NCBI GenBank assembly: GCA_030431875.1
Contig: JAUIIG010000021.1
Location: 1 to 50,821, forward strand
Direction of reading: 5' to 3'
DNA length: 50,821 bases
DNA from: Alphaproteobacteria bacterium
Lineage (GTDB): Bacteria > Pseudomonadota > Alphaproteobacteria > Sphingomonadales > Sphingomonadaceae
The notes under the pieces are model-generated. The model saw only the letters and a list, made by a program, of their open reading frames with translations. It had not been told where the DNA came from and made no database searches. This document shows, one piece after another, positions 7,948 to 16,441 of the stretch. A program made the translations under genes and the position numbers. The first letter of the stretch is position 1. The number at the start of each line of letters is the position of its first letter.

Positions 7948-8881
7948 TGCGCGCGCCACCTAGAAGGTCACGCGCTTGCTCGCAATCCTGTTCCATCTGG
8001 CGCTTGAGTGCCTCGAGGTCGTCGAACTTCGCTTCGGGGCGCAGGAAGTGGTACAGGGCGACGTCGATCTGCTGGCCGTAGAGGTCGCCGGAGAAATCTA
8101 AGAAGAAGGGTTCGAGCAGCTCCTTCGGCGGGTCGAACTGCGGGCGCACGCCGAGGTTCGCCGCGCCGAGCAACTCTTGTCCGGTCGCCAGCACGCGGCC
8201 GGTCACGGCATAGACGCCGAAGCGCGGCCGCAGGTAGGCGCCCATGTCCATGTTGGCGGTGGGATAGCCGAGCTCGCGGCCGCGCTTGTCGCCGTGGATC
8301 ACCGTTCCGCGCACCGTAAAGGGGCGGGTGAGCAGTTCCGCGGCCACCTGGCACTCGCCCGCCTTCAACGCATCGCGAATGCGGCTGGAGGAGACGACCT
8401 GTCCGCTGGCGCCGACGGGGCCAATGGCACGCGCCTCGATGCCGCAGGTCGCGCCGACATCGCGCAACACCTGCACATTGCCGCCACGCCCCTTGCCGAA
8501 GGTGAAGTCCTCGCCCGTCACTACGCCTGCCGCGCCGATATGCTCGCCCAGCAAATCGCGCACGAAGCTGGTTGCGCTCATCGCGGCAAGGTCGTCGTCG
8601 AAGGCGAACACCAGCATGGCGTCGGCCCCGGCTTCGCGGAACAGTTCGTGCCGCTGGTCGAGCGAGGTCAGGCGGAAGGGCGGCACGTGCGGGGCGAAAT
8701 GGCGCACGGGGTGCGGATCGAAAGTGGCGACGATCGCGGGACGCCCTTCGGCGCGCGCCCAGTCGACCGCTTCGGCAACCACGCGCTGGTGACCAAGGTG
8801 GAAGCCGTCGAAGTTGCCCAGCGCGATCACCGCGCCGCGCAGACTCTCCGGCACGAGATCGCGGTGCGAGAGGCGGGTCAA
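7940..8881 (-). CDS. ribF: bifunctional riboflavin kinase / FAD synthetase
   Basis: A 313-residue enzyme that phosphorylates riboflavin to FMN and then adenylylates it to FAD. The N-terminal FAD synthetase domain has ALGNFDGFHLGH near residues 18-29 and the SSSRIRDAL segment near 158-166. The C-terminal riboflavin kinase domain has HGDKRGRELGYPTANM near 187-202. No ATG lies upstream of the conserved GNFDGFHLGH core. The TTG at 8881-8879 overlaps the dipeptidase stop as TTGA and gives the expected length and N terminus, so TTG is the probable start. Its 3' end overlaps ileS by 8 nt. The ribF-ileS-lspA order is common in proteobacteria. Confidence 0.93.
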   Translation of the reverse strand: MTRLSHRDLVPESLRGAVIALGNFDGFHLGHQRVVAEAVDWARAEGRPAIVATFDPHPVRHFAPHVPPFRLTSLDQRHELFREAGADAMLVFAFDDDLAAMSATSFVRDLLGEHIGAAGVVTGEDFTFGKGRGGNVQVLRDVGATCGIEARAIGPVGASGQVVSSSRIRDALKAGECQVAAELLTRPFTVRGTVIHGDKRGRELGYPTANMDMGAYLRPRFGVYAVTGRVLATGQELLGAANLGVRPQFDPPKELLEPFFLDFSGDLYGQQIDVALYHFLRPEAKFDDLEALKRQMEQDCEQARDLLGGARND

Positions 8882-10032
8882 GCCAAAGGCTCCAGGCCTT
8901 CGCGCAGCACGCGCAGGGCGTTGAGGCCCATGACCGCACGGATCTCGTCCTCGCTCCAGCCGTCTTCGAGAAGGGCATGGGTGACCTGCACCAGCTGCGA
9001 GGTGTCGAAGCGGGTGGTCACCGTACCGTCGAAATCGCTGCCCAGCGCCACATGCTCCACGCCGACAAGGTCGCGCACATGACGCATGGCAACGACAATG
9101 GCGGTAGGCGAGGTGTCGCAGACGGCACCGGGCCAATAGCCGATGCCGATCACGCCGCCGGTGGCGGCGACGCCGCGAATCTCTTCATCGGTGAGGTTGC
9201 GCACGCCGGGGCAGGTAGCCTGCACGCCGCCGTGGCTGGAAACCACCGGTCGCCGCGCCAATGCCAGCACTTCGGCCACGCACTGGTGGCTGCAATGGGC
9301 AATGTCGATCACCATGCCCAGTTCTTCCATCTGCACCATCACTTCGAGGCCGAATTCGGTCAGCCCGTCCTTGTCGACGCCGTGGGCAGAGCCGGCCAGT
9401 TCGTTGTCGAAGAAGTGGGTGAGCCCTGCCATGCGCACGCCTGCGTCGTAAAGCACCTGGAGGTTGGCGATATCGCCTTCGAGATCGTGCAGGCCTTCGA
9501 CCGAGAGCATGGCGGCGACAGGTGCGTCGTTACCGACCTCTGCCAGGTCAGAGACCGTGCGCACTGCGAACAACTGCCCCTCCGAGCCAGCGACCGCCCG
9601 GTCCAGCTTCTCGCCATGGTAGAGCGTGCGTTCGAGCAGCGAGGTCCAGGTCCGCACCGGCTGCAACTGGGCAAATACCAGCAGGGTAATGTTGTCGGTT
9701 TCGTCGGTGTTGTTGTCGTAGTTCTGGTCGCGCGGGGTCTTGGTGACGCTGGAGAAGACCTGCAGGGCTACGTTCCCTTCCTGCAAACGCGGTAGGTCGA
9801 TGTGGCCGTGATGCGCCGGTTCCAGCAGGTCGCGGTCCCACAGCAGGGTGTCACCGTGCAGGTCGACGATGGTCAGCGTGTCGTGCAGCGCGCGCGCTTC
9901 GGCGCTCACTTCGGGCAGCGGCTCTCCGTCGACCACGTTGCGCTGGTAGTCGACGTAGCCCGGCGCGAAGCCGAAGAAGCCGACGAGGACCAACGCCAGC
10001 CCCAGCCCGATGCGGATGGCCCAGGTCTGCAT
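8878..10032 (-). CDS. membrane dipeptidase, peptidase family M19
   Basis: A 384-residue protein with an N-terminal hydrophobic segment (residues 5-24) acting as signal or anchor, followed by an M19 TIM-barrel. Zinc-ligand motifs are visible: VDLHGDT near residues 57-63 (HxD), the glutamate in LSVEGLHDL, and HCSHQ and SSHGG carrying histidines; GSDFDG closes the site. M19 enzymes cleave dipeptides, including those with D-residues, in the periplasm or at the membrane. The start ATG overlaps the folA stop by 1 nt (TGATG) and its stop overlaps the ribF TTG, so it sits inside the packed minus-strand run. Exact substrate is unknown. Confidence 0.9.
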   Translation of the reverse strand: MQTWAIRIGLGLALVLVGFFGFAPGYVDYQRNVVDGEPLPEVSAEARALHDTLTIVDLHGDTLLWDRDLLEPAHHGHIDLPRLQEGNVALQVFSSVTKTPRDQNYDNNTDETDNITLLVFAQLQPVRTWTSLLERTLYHGEKLDRAVAGSEGQLFAVRTVSDLAEVGNDAPVAAMLSVEGLHDLEGDIANLQVLYDAGVRMAGLTHFFDNELAGSAHGVDKDGLTEFGLEVMVQMEELGMVIDIAHCSHQCVAEVLALARRPVVSSHGGVQATCPGVRNLTDEEIRGVAATGGVIGIGYWPGAVCDTSPTAIVVAMRHVRDLVGVEHVALGSDFDGTVTTRFDTSQLVQVTHALLEDGWSEDEIRAVMGLNALRVLREGLEPLA

Positions 10033-10538
10033 CAGCGGACCCGCTCGAAGGTGACGAAATCGTAGGGCGGCCAGCCGTCCTTGGCCGGACGACTCTCGCG
10101 GGAGACCTCGCGCCAGCTTGGGTCATCGCCGGGGCCCGGCATGGTGACTTCGCCGACGGTATCCTCGAACACTTCGGTCAGCTCGAAGGTCGTGGCCACG
10201 TCGTCGAACAGGGCGAATATCTCCGCTCCGCCGATCACGGCAATGTCCTCGTCACCGACAAGCTCCAGCGCAGCTTTGGGCGTCAGGGCGACTTCTGCGC
10301 CTTCAGCTTGCCAGTCCGCCTGCCGCGTCAGCACTATGTGGCGGCGGCCCGGCAGCAGGCCCGGCAGGCTGTCGAAGGTCTTGCGACCCATCACCATGGG
10401 CTTCCCTTGACCTTCTTGGCCCATAGTCAGCCGCTTGAAGCGCCTGAGGTCCTCGGAAATCTTCCACGGCACATCGCCGTCCTTGGCAATCACGCCGTTG
10501 GTCGCCCGGGCGACGATGAACAGTACGTCACGCGCCAT
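10032..10538 (-). CDS. folA: dihydrofolate reductase
   Basis: A 168-residue cytosolic enzyme that reduces dihydrofolate to tetrahydrofolate with NADPH. Visible features are the N-terminal IVARATNGVIAKDGDVPW (the NG.IG..G.LPW signature), the substrate-pocket acidic residue in SEDLRRFKRLT, GRKTFDSLPG with NADPH-binding residues, and IGGAEIF. Its ATG overlaps the purK stop by 1 nt. No thyA lies in the window, so here folA is paired with purine synthesis genes rather than thymidylate synthase. Length is normal. Confidence 0.95.
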   Translation of the reverse strand: MARDVLFIVARATNGVIAKDGDVPWKISEDLRRFKRLTMGQEGQGKPMVMGRKTFDSLPGLLPGRRHIVLTRQADWQAEGAEVALTPKAALELVGDEDIAVIGGAEIFALFDDVATTFELTEVFEDTVGEVTMPGPGDDPSWREVSRESRPAKDGWPPYDFVTFERVR

Positions 10539-11596
10539 TACCCGACCCGCGTGATGTGGCCCATCTTGCGGCCTTCGCGCGCTTCGGTCTTGCCGTAGAG
10601 GTGCACATGGGCACGAACGTCGGCCATGTGGCCTGCCAGGTCGAGCGCGTCGTCGCCCAGCAGGTTGTCCATCACCACGCGGTTCGACACGCTGCTGGTA
10701 TCACCCAGCGGCAGGTCGCAGATGGCGCGCACATGGTTCTCGAACTGGCTGGTGACCGCGCCTTCGATGGTCCAGTGCCCGGAATTGTGCACGCGTGGGG
10801 CCATCTCGTTGAACACCGGCCCATTGGCGGTGGCGAAGAATTCCAGCGTCAGCACGCCGACGTAGTTCAATGCCGCCGCGGCCGTCTTGGCCAGTTCGCG
10901 CGCCTCGGCGACCTGCTGCATGACGATCTCGGGCGCCGGCAATTCGGAATGGGCGAGCACGCCATGGACATGGCGGTTGCGGGTCGAATCCCAGAACCGC
11001 ACCTCACCCGAGCGGCTGCGTACGAGAATGACCGAGAATTCGCACTCGAAGCTGACCATGCCTTCGTAGACACAGCCGCTGACGGGAACGCGCGCGCCGT
11101 GGACGTCATGGCGTTCGGCGATCTTCCACTGGCCCTTGCCGTCATAACCGTCGCGGCGGGTCTTGAGGATGCCGGGGACACCGATGCGGTCGACTGCGTC
11201 GGGCAGCTCGCTGTCGTGATCGACCGCTACGAAGGGAGCCGGGCGTCCGCCTGCCTCTTCGATGAAGCGTTTCTCGCGGACGCGGTCCTGCGCCACTTCC
11301 AGCGCGCGCGGCGAGGGGGCGAGGCGTTCCTGCGGCAGCGCCGCGAGCGGGGCGACGGGCACGTTCTCGAACTCGTAGGTGATCACGTCGCAGTCGCGGG
11401 CAAATTCGATCAGGGCAGCGCTGTCATGCCAGCCGGCGCAAGTGAACTTGGCCGCCACTTCGGCCGCGACCGAATCGCGTTCGGGCGCGAAGACATGGAC
11501 GTGGTAGCCCAGCTGCGCAGCGGCCATGGCCATCATCCGGCCCAGCTGGCCGCCACCGAGGATGCCGATTGTGGAGCCGGGAGGAAGCGCGCTCAT
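10538..11596 (-). CDS. purK: 5-(carboxyamino)imidazole ribonucleotide synthase
   Basis: A 352-residue ATP-grasp enzyme that carboxylates AIR to N5-CAIR in purine biosynthesis. The N terminus has the pre-ATP-grasp GILGGGQLGRMMA motif. The central ATP-grasp part has KTRRDGYDGKGQW, and the C-terminal segment has FNEMAPRVHNSGHWTIEG, the PurK signature. Product goes to PurE, whose gene ends 11 nt upstream. The TAA stop overlaps the folA ATG by 1 nt. The purE-purK-folA order suggests co-expression of purine and folate-dependent steps. Confidence 0.96.
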   Translation of the reverse strand: MSALPPGSTIGILGGGQLGRMMAMAAAQLGYHVHVFAPERDSVAAEVAAKFTCAGWHDSAALIEFARDCDVITYEFENVPVAPLAALPQERLAPSPRALEVAQDRVREKRFIEEAGGRPAPFVAVDHDSELPDAVDRIGVPGILKTRRDGYDGKGQWKIAERHDVHGARVPVSGCVYEGMVSFECEFSVILVRSRSGEVRFWDSTRNRHVHGVLAHSELPAPEIVMQQVAEARELAKTAAAALNYVGVLTLEFFATANGPVFNEMAPRVHNSGHWTIEGAVTSQFENHVRAICDLPLGDTSSVSNRVVMDNLLGDDALDLAGHMADVRAHVHLYGKTEAREGRKMGHITRVG

Positions 11597-11607
11597 ACCC
11601 TGTCCAC

Positions 11608-12096
11608 TCAGGCGTTGTCGGAGGGGCGCTCGGCCACCTTGTCGGTCTGCGCCGCGCGGAAATCCTGCAGGCGGGCGGAGAGACTTTCGTCACCGAGGGC
11701 GAGGATCGAAGCGGCCAGCAGGCCAGCGTTGGTGGCCCCGGCTTCGCCAATGGCGAGGGTGCCGGTCGGCACGCCCGCCGGCATTTGCACGATCGACAGC
11801 AGGCTATCGAGACCGTTGAGGGCTTTCGACTTCACCGGCACGCCCAGCACCGGCAGGTGCGTGAGCGCGGCGATCATGCCGGGCAGGTGGGCTGCGCCGC
11901 CAGCGCCAGCGATCACCACCTTGAAGCCTTCCTCGGCTGCACCCTTGCCGAAGGCATGCAACCGGTCCGGGGTGCGGTGGGCGGAAACGATGCGCGCGTC
12001 ATAGGCGACGCCCAGCGCGTCCAGCACTTCGGCGGCCTTCTGCATGGTGGGCCAGTCCGACTGGCTGCCCATGACGATAGCGACTGGAGCACTCAT
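11608..12096 (-). CDS. purE: 5-(carboxyamino)imidazole ribonucleotide mutase
   Basis: A 162-residue class I PurE that moves the carboxylate of N5-CAIR to C4 to give CAIR. The signature GSQSDWPTM near residues 10-18, SAHRTPDR near 38-45 with the catalytic histidine, and [13 protein letters not shown] near 62-74 are all intact. It lies 11 nt before purK and 4 nt after gpmA, in the same direction. Length and motifs are normal. Confidence 0.96.
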   Translation of the reverse strand: MSAPVAIVMGSQSDWPTMQKAAEVLDALGVAYDARIVSAHRTPDRLHAFGKGAAEEGFKVVIAGAGGAAHLPGMIAALTHLPVLGVPVKSKALNGLDSLLSIVQMPAGVPTGTLAIGEAGATNAGLLAASILALGDESLSARLQDFRAAQTDKVAERPSDNA

Positions 12097-12100
12097 CGTA

Positions 12101-12787
12101 TCAGCTGTCCTTCAGGTAATAACGTTCGCCGGGCTGCATGTTCTCGTCGAAGTCGTAGACGATCGGCTGGCCGGTGGGAATCTCCAGACCGGTGATTTCC
12201 TCGTCCGAGATATTCGACAGGTGCTTCACCAGTGCGCGCAGCGAATTGCCGTGGGCGGAAATGATCACCGTCTCGCCAGCTGCCAGCTGCGGCAGGATGT
12301 CGCTTTCCCAATAAGGGAGCACGCGCTCGATGGTGAGCTTCAGGCTCTCGGTCTGCGGCACGTCGATGCCGGCGTAGCGTGGATCGTTGCCGGGATCGTA
12401 CTGGTCACCCTTGGGCATCGGCGGCGGCGGCACGTCGAAGCTGCGGCGCCAGATGTGCACCTGCTCGTCACCGTGCTTCTCGCGCGTTTCCTGCTTGTTG
12501 AGGCCGGTCAGCCCGCCATAGTGGCGCTCGTTGAGGCGCCAGTCCTTGGTCTCCGGAATCCACAGCCGGTCGCAATATTCCAGCGCCAGGTGCAGCGTCT
12601 TGATCGCGCGCTTCTGTACAGAAGTGAAGGCGACCGTCGGGAAGACGCCCTTCTCTTTCAGCAGGCGGCCGGCTTCCTTGGCTTCTTCCACGCCCTTTTC
12701 GGTGACGTCGACGTCCCACCAGCCGGTGAAACGGTTGGCGAGGTTCCATTCGCTCTGGCCATGACGGACGAGGATCAGCTTGGGCAC
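12101..12787 (-). CDS. gpmA: 2,3-bisphosphoglycerate-dependent phosphoglycerate mutase
   Basis: A 228-residue cofactor-dependent mutase that interconverts 3- and 2-phosphoglycerate. The phosphohistidine motif [10 protein letters not shown] occurs near residues 6-15, [12 protein letters not shown] near 87-98 carries the catalytic glutamate, and [14 protein letters not shown] holds the second histidine. The start is GTG at 12787; an AGGAGA ribosome site lies upstream within 12800-12806. It is followed 4 nt later by purE. Independent-type GpmI is often used in other bacteria; this is clearly the dPGM type. Confidence 0.96.
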   Translation of the reverse strand: MPKLILVRHGQSEWNLANRFTGWWDVDVTEKGVEEAKEAGRLLKEKGVFPTVAFTSVQKRAIKTLHLALEYCDRLWIPETKDWRLNERHYGGLTGLNKQETREKHGDEQVHIWRRSFDVPPPPMPKGDQYDPGNDPRYAGIDVPQTESLKLTIERVLPYWESDILPQLAAGETVIISAHGNSLRALVKHLSNISDEEITGLEIPTGQPIVYDFDENMQPGERYYLKDS

Positions 12788-12818
12788 GGGTCAAAGGTCT
12801 CCTGTTGAAGCGCGCGCC

Positions 12819-12980
12819 CTAGCTTTCGCCGCCGGATTTGGAAAGGTCTGGGGAAGCGCCAAGTGATTCGCGATCTGCCGACCTCTGGGCATCCATCGCT
12901 CGCGCCTGCGACTTGCGGCGCTTGAGGTTGGCGCGCAATTGTGCGGCGAGACGCTCTTCCCGGGTAAGATCCTTGCTCAT
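12819..12980 (-). CDS. small basic protein of unknown function
   Basis: A 53-residue protein starting MSKDLTREERLAAQLRANLK followed by RRKSQARAMDAQ and a polar serine-rich tail. It is very basic and predicted helical in its first half. Small proteins with this TREERLAAxLRxNLxRRKxQAR pattern are recalled next to gpmA in sphingomonads, which supports it as a real gene despite its size; this recollection needs checking by search. It ends 31 nt before the gpmA GTG, in the same direction. No function is proposed; nucleic-acid or ribosome binding would fit its charge but is only a guess. Confidence 0.6.
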   Translation of the reverse strand: MSKDLTREERLAAQLRANLKRRKSQARAMDAQRSADRESLGASPDLSKSGGES

Positions 12981-13024
12981 GGGGCGCATATCTGGCGCAA
13001 GGCGCGCTGCACCTCAAGCTTGGC

Positions 13025-13053
13025 TTGACTTTCCTCTCCTGCGCGACAATAGC
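13025..13053 (+). promoter_or_regulatory. candidate sigma-70 promoter for tRNA-Thr
   Basis: TTGACT at 13025-13030 is a good -35 box. A weak -10 (AATAGC, 13048-13053) lies 17 nt further on, about 40 nt before the tRNA. The -10 match is poor, so only the -35 is convincing. Confidence 0.4.
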
Positions 13054-13093
13054 GCGCGCCTGTTCCCGCACCTGACGGTTTTTCGGGCCATAT

Positions 13094-13168
13094 GCTGCTG
13101 TAGCTCAGTGGTAGAGCGCACCCTTGGTAAGGGTGAGGCCGGGAGTTCAATCCTCCCCAGCAGCACCA
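13094..13168 (+). tRNA. tRNA-Thr (anticodon GGT)
   Basis: A complete cloverleaf of 75 nt including an encoded CCA. The acceptor stem is GCTGCTG/CAGCAGC with discriminator A, the D-arm is GCTC...GAGC, the anticodon stem is CACCC/GGGTG around the loop TTGGTAA with anticodon GGT, and the T-arm is GGGAG-TTCAATC-CTCCC. It is followed by a T-rich run (13175-13180) that may help termination and overlaps the start of a dispersed repeat. Confidence 0.97.
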
Positions 13169-13176
13169 CCTCTTGT

Positions 13177-13220
13177 TTTTCGAAAGCGCCTCTGCGCGAG
13201 CGGCCCCGGTGCTGATCCCT
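13177..13220 (+). repeat. dispersed intergenic repeat, second family, copy 2
   Basis: A 44-nt stretch directly after the tRNA-Thr gene that matches 3749-3792 at 37 of 44 positions. Both begin TTTTCGAAAGCGCCTC and end with CGGTGCTG followed by one variable base and TCCCT. It lies in the non-coding spacer before the PH-domain genes. Confidence 0.7.
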
Positions 13221-13259
13221 TCATTCAGCTGACGCCTTCATTGCGGGTGACCTGCGCAC

Positions 13260-13289
13260 GGGCGGTCGCCCTCTCGGGCCTGCGGCCCG
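13260..13289 (+). repeat. partial copy of the first intergenic repeat family
   Basis: Thirty nucleotides that match the right end of copy A (1394-1423) at 27 positions, including the palindromic GGGCCTGCGGCCC core. It lies in the same spacer as the second-family copy at 13177-13220, so the two repeat types occur together here as they do at 3749-3992. Confidence 0.6.
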
Positions 13290-13341
13290 ACATCACCCCG
13301 ATTTCGCTTCAAATTAGGTGTCTTGCGCCTATAGTGCACCC

Positions 13342-13806
13342 ATGGACGCCGAACCACTCACCCAGCTCGACCCTGCCTATACCACTGTCATGCGGCTGGA
13401 AGGCGCGCTCACGCTCCTGCCGATCCTCGCGGGGACTATTGCGCTCTATGTCTCTTCGGTCCTGCCGATCTGGGTGCCGGGGCTGCTGTTCCTGCTGATC
13501 GCGGCGCTTCTCGTGATCTACCTGCCGATGAAGCGCTACCGCTCGCGCGGTTACCATATCAGCGATGACCGGTTGCGGGTGGTGAAAGGTGTCATGTTCC
13601 ATGCCGACACCGTGGTGCCGTTCAGTCGCGTGCAGCACCTTGATGTCGAGCAGAACCCGCTGGAGCGGATGTTCGGCATTGCCCGGCTGATCCTGCACAC
13701 GGCGGGCACGCACAATTCCTCGGTCACCTTGCCGGGTCTCGCCCATGCCGATGCCGTTGCCATGCGCGAGGAAATCCGCGCCCATGTGAAGCGCGAGTCG
13801 CTGTGA
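13342..13806 (+). CDS. PH-domain (bPH2) membrane protein, YdbS-like
   Basis: A 154-residue protein with two adjacent hydrophobic segments (about residues 20-55) followed by a bacterial PH domain (residues 60-140) with the YRSRGYHISDDRLRVVKGV and PFSRVQHLDVEQNPLERMFG stretches typical of YdbS/DUF304. ATG at 13342 is chosen; a GTG at 13318 would start inside the repeat-containing spacer. Its stop overlaps the GTG of the next gene (GTGA), and the two form a YdbS-YdbT-type pair. Function is unknown; an envelope role has been proposed for the family. Confidence 0.85.
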   Translation: MDAEPLTQLDPAYTTVMRLEGALTLLPILAGTIALYVSSVLPIWVPGLLFLLIAALLVIYLPMKRYRSRGYHISDDRLRVVKGVMFHADTVVPFSRVQHLDVEQNPLERMFGIARLILHTAGTHNSSVTLPGLAHADAVAMREEIRAHVKRESL

Positions 13807-15359
13807 GCGAAGCAGTTCCGCCGATGGCTCCCGAGGACGGCTGGCAGCGCGTCAACAAGCTCTCCATGCTGGTGCAACTGGCGCGGCTGGGTTTCCAGGC
13901 CGTCATCCCGGCTGCCTTCGTGCTTTATGGTTCGGCATCCGAAGCCAAGAACCTCGCCACGGTCGTGCCGATCCTGTTCCTGGTGGGCACGCTGATTGTC
14001 GGCGTGGTGGGCCTGTCGACCTGGCTGAATTGGTACCGCCTGCGCTATCGCATCGGTGACAGCGACGTGAAGGTGGAGAAGGGCATCATCAGTCGCCAGG
14101 CGCGCTCCGTCCCTTATGACCGCATCCAGGACGTCAGCCTCGAACAGAAGCTCGTGCCGCGCTTGCTTGGCCTGGTGCAGGTCAAGTTCGAGACCGGCGC
14201 GGGCGGCAAGGACGAGCTGGCGCTGGCCTATGTCTCCGAAGCCGAGGGCGAGCGCCTGCGCGAAGTAGTCCGTGCACTGGTAGAGGGCGAACAGGCCGCC
14301 GAACCCGTAGCGCAAGAGGCCGAAGACACGCCGGCTGTCGCCGCAACCCCACCCGCGCGCACCCTGTTTGCCATGGGACCGAAGCGGCTGTTCACTTTCG
14401 GCCTGTTCAACTTCTCGCTGGTGATCTTCGCGGTCCTGCTGGGTGCGGCACAACAGTTCGAGTTCCTGCTGCCGTTCGACCTGTGGGACTATATCGGGTC
14501 GTTCTTCAGCAACGAAGCCGTCAACGACGCCGGCACCTATCTCTCCTCGCTCGACATGTTCGCGCGGATTGCAGCCATCCTCTACGCGGTCGGCGTGGTG
14601 GTGGTCCTCGGCGTGGGCACAGGCGTGGTGCGCACCTTTATTCGCGACTGGGAGTTCTTGCTGGAGCGGACGGCCAAGGGCTTCCGCCGCCGCCGCGGCC
14701 TGCTGACCAAGACCGACGTCGTCATGCCGGTGCACCGCGTGCAGGCGCTGATCGTCAAGACCGGCTGGCTGCGCCGCCGCTTCGGCTGGCACGGGCTGAG
14801 CTTCATCAGCCTGGCGCAGGACTCGGGCAGCGCCAACCACGATGTCGCGCCCTTCGCCAAGATGGACGAGATCGCGCCGATCGCTGCGGAGGCCGGCTTC
14901 ACCCTGCCGGACGAGGCCGAGGAGTGGCGACGCGCCAGCCCGAAATATTACACCGACAGTGCGGTGATAAATGCCGTGGTGATCGGCCTGCCGGCCATGG
15001 CCGTGATTGTCTTCGGCAATGTCTGGCTGGGTATCGCGCTCGGCTTGCTGGCACTTGTCCTGGTGCTGCGCGAGTTCTTCCTGTGGAATTTCGACCGGCA
15101 CGCGCTCGATCCGGCGCAAGTGCTGTCACGCCGGGGCTGGCTCGCCCCGCGTGTGCAGGTTGCCAACCGGGTGAAGCTGCACTCGGTGGAGATCGCGCAA
15201 GGCCCGCTCGCCCGCCTGCGCGGCTACTGTAATCTCAAGTTCGGCATGGCGGGCGGCACTTTCTCGTTCGACGGGCTGGCACTGGACGACGCGAAAAAGC
15301 TGCGCGCCGCCGTGCTCGATTCGATTGCCGAGGTCGACTTCGCCAAGCTGCCCAGATGA
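13803..15359 (+). CDS. PH-domain (bPH2) membrane protein, YdbT-like, with three PH repeats
   Basis: A 518-residue protein. It alternates membrane-hairpin pairs (about residues 28-78, 200-290 and 385-425) with three bPH2 modules: near 80-160 (YRIGDSDVKVEKGIISRQARSVPY), near 290-365 (FRRRRGLLTKTDVVMPVHRVQAL), and near 430-510 (LSRRGWLAPRVQVANRVKLHSVEIAQGPLARLRG). This is the YdbT layout. A low-complexity acidic linker (about 160-185) separates the first PH domain from the next membrane pair. The start is GTG at 13803, overlapping the upstream stop. A hairpin terminator follows at 15382. Function is unknown. Confidence 0.85.
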   Translation: MSEAVPPMAPEDGWQRVNKLSMLVQLARLGFQAVIPAAFVLYGSASEAKNLATVVPILFLVGTLIVGVVGLSTWLNWYRLRYRIGDSDVKVEKGIISRQARSVPYDRIQDVSLEQKLVPRLLGLVQVKFETGAGGKDELALAYVSEAEGERLREVVRALVEGEQAAEPVAQEAEDTPAVAATPPARTLFAMGPKRLFTFGLFNFSLVIFAVLLGAAQQFEFLLPFDLWDYIGSFFSNEAVNDAGTYLSSLDMFARIAAILYAVGVVVVLGVGTGVVRTFIRDWEFLLERTAKGFRRRRGLLTKTDVVMPVHRVQALIVKTGWLRRRFGWHGLSFISLAQDSGSANHDVAPFAKMDEIAPIAAEAGFTLPDEAEEWRRASPKYYTDSAVINAVVIGLPAMAVIVFGNVWLGIALGLLALVLVLREFFLWNFDRHALDPAQVLSRRGWLAPRVQVANRVKLHSVEIAQGPLARLRGYCNLKFGMAGGTFSFDGLALDDAKKLRAAVLDSIAEVDFAKLPR

Positions 15360-15381
15360 ATTGAAAGCTGCTGACACAAAT

Positions 15382-15409
15382 GAGGGCCCCGACCGAAGCC
15401 GGAGCCCTC
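15382..15409. terminator. intrinsic terminator between convergent genes
   Basis: Stem GAGGGC-CCCG / CGG-GCCCTC (15382-15391 with 15400-15409, one mismatch) with a short loop, followed on the plus strand by CTTCTTCGTCTTT. It lies between the YdbT-like gene and the PRC-barrel gene, which converge. The pyrimidine tract is imperfect. Confidence 0.55.
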
Positions 15410-15434
15410 CTTCTTCGTCTTTCAGCTGCCAGCG

Positions 15435-15869
15435 TCAGTACATGACGCCGTAGTATCCGAAGACCTGGCGACCGTAGTTGTCGCTGAAAATCGGGGTCTC
15501 GCTGGGCGCGTAGCTTGGCGCGTCGCGCAGTTGCGACTTGTTGATGTTCACGACGTAGCCGTCCTTGGCGACGTCATAGTCAAGCGCGTCCCACGGCACC
15601 GGGAAGTGACTTTCGCCGATCCCCAGGAAGCCGCCGAAGCTCATGACCGCATATTCGACGCGGCCAGAGCGCTTGCCGATCATCAGGTGGGCGATCTTGC
15701 CGATCTCCTCACCATCGGTGGCGAAGACCTTGGTGTGTTCCACCTTGCTCGATGAAATCAGGTTGTCGGCTTCATCCCGCTCCAGCGGGCGCGAGCGGTC
15801 GAACTGGGCGCGGCGCTCAAGTTCGGCCTCGGAAAAGGTCGGGCGGGCTTGCATGGTTGTCTCTGTCAT
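15435..15869 (-). CDS. PRC-barrel domain protein
   Basis: A 144-residue soluble protein. Residues 35-125 form a PRC-barrel beta domain (KVFATDGEEIGKIAHLMIGK, then VEYAVMSFGGFLGIGESHFPVPWDAL). The ends are variable: a charged N-terminal ERDEAD stretch and a C-terminal tyrosine-rich YGRQVFGYYGVMY. PRC-barrel proteins of this stand-alone kind are often stress-linked; the exact role is unknown. A strong ribosome site GGAGGT lies 6 nt before the ATG at 15869. The 219-nt spacer up to the next gene (15870-16088) shows short inverted repeats but no credible gene. Confidence 0.85.
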   Translation of the reverse strand: MTETTMQARPTFSEAELERRAQFDRSRPLERDEADNLISSSKVEHTKVFATDGEEIGKIAHLMIGKRSGRVEYAVMSFGGFLGIGESHFPVPWDALDYDVAKDGYVVNINKSQLRDAPSYAPSETPIFSDNYGRQVFGYYGVMY

Positions 15870-16088
15870 GGAGTGACCTCCTTGCTGACCGATGACGCAC
15901 GCGATCCCGGGTGGATGCTTGTTTCGGGGGACGAACCCCGCAGGCGCGCTTCGCCTTGCGAAGATGGCTCGATCCGCAGTTGGCGGAGAGCACGGCGCCA
16001 GCGTCGAAAAACGCCATCGGCATGTTCAAGAGACTAACGGCCCGCCGCCGCGAGCGTTCCAAGAAACCCCGATTTTTCCGAAACTTGA

Positions 16089-16382
16089 TCAGGCGCGCAG
16101 GTCTGCCCACTCGGGGTGTTTGTCGAACTGCACCGCGACATAGGGGCAGGTCGGCTTGATCCTGAAGCCCTGCTCGCGAGCGTCGGCGATCATGGCTTCG
16201 ACCAGTTTGTAGGCGATACCCTTGCCGCGGGCCTCGGGCGGGGTGAAGGTGTGGTTGGCGATCCGTACGCCGTCCTCGCGCTCCCGCCAGGTCAGCTCGG
16301 CGCGGGTCTCGGTGCCTTCGACCTCGGCGTAGTAGGCGCCCTTGTCGCCTTTTTCCTCGGTGGTGATTTCAAGATCGGTCAC
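16089..16382 (-). CDS. small GNAT-type N-acetyltransferase (YjdJ/NATD1-like)
   Basis: A 97-residue protein consisting of a minimal GNAT fold. The acetyl-CoA loop is HTFTPPEARGKGIAYKLVEA near residues 44-63, and the C-terminal motif IKPTCPYVAVQFDKHPEW is typical of the short YjdJ/NATD1 group. Length is normal for that group, shorter than standard GNAT enzymes. The acceptor substrate is unknown. It is divergent from the threonine aldolase gene, with a spacer of about 60 nt. Confidence 0.85.
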   Translation of the reverse strand: MTDLEITTEEKGDKGAYYAEVEGTETRAELTWREREDGVRIANHTFTPPEARGKGIAYKLVEAMIADAREQGFRIKPTCPYVAVQFDKHPEWADLRA

Positions 16383-16441
16383 GCTATCTCCTGTTGATCT
16401 ATTCTTGCGCAGAACGGGTCATGCGGCCAATGCGTTCCGGC

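Noticed and set aside
13551-15119. Long minus-strand open frame (about 520 codons) opposite the two PH-domain genes
   Set aside because: Its translation is His/Gln/Arg-rich with no domain, the usual mirror of a GC-rich real gene. The plus-strand genes have clear PH repeats and membrane segments.
15911-16159. Arginine-rich plus-strand frame (MFKRLTARRRERSKK...) between the PRC-barrel and GNAT genes
   Set aside because: It runs antisense into the well-supported GNAT gene and has no ribosome site or family match.
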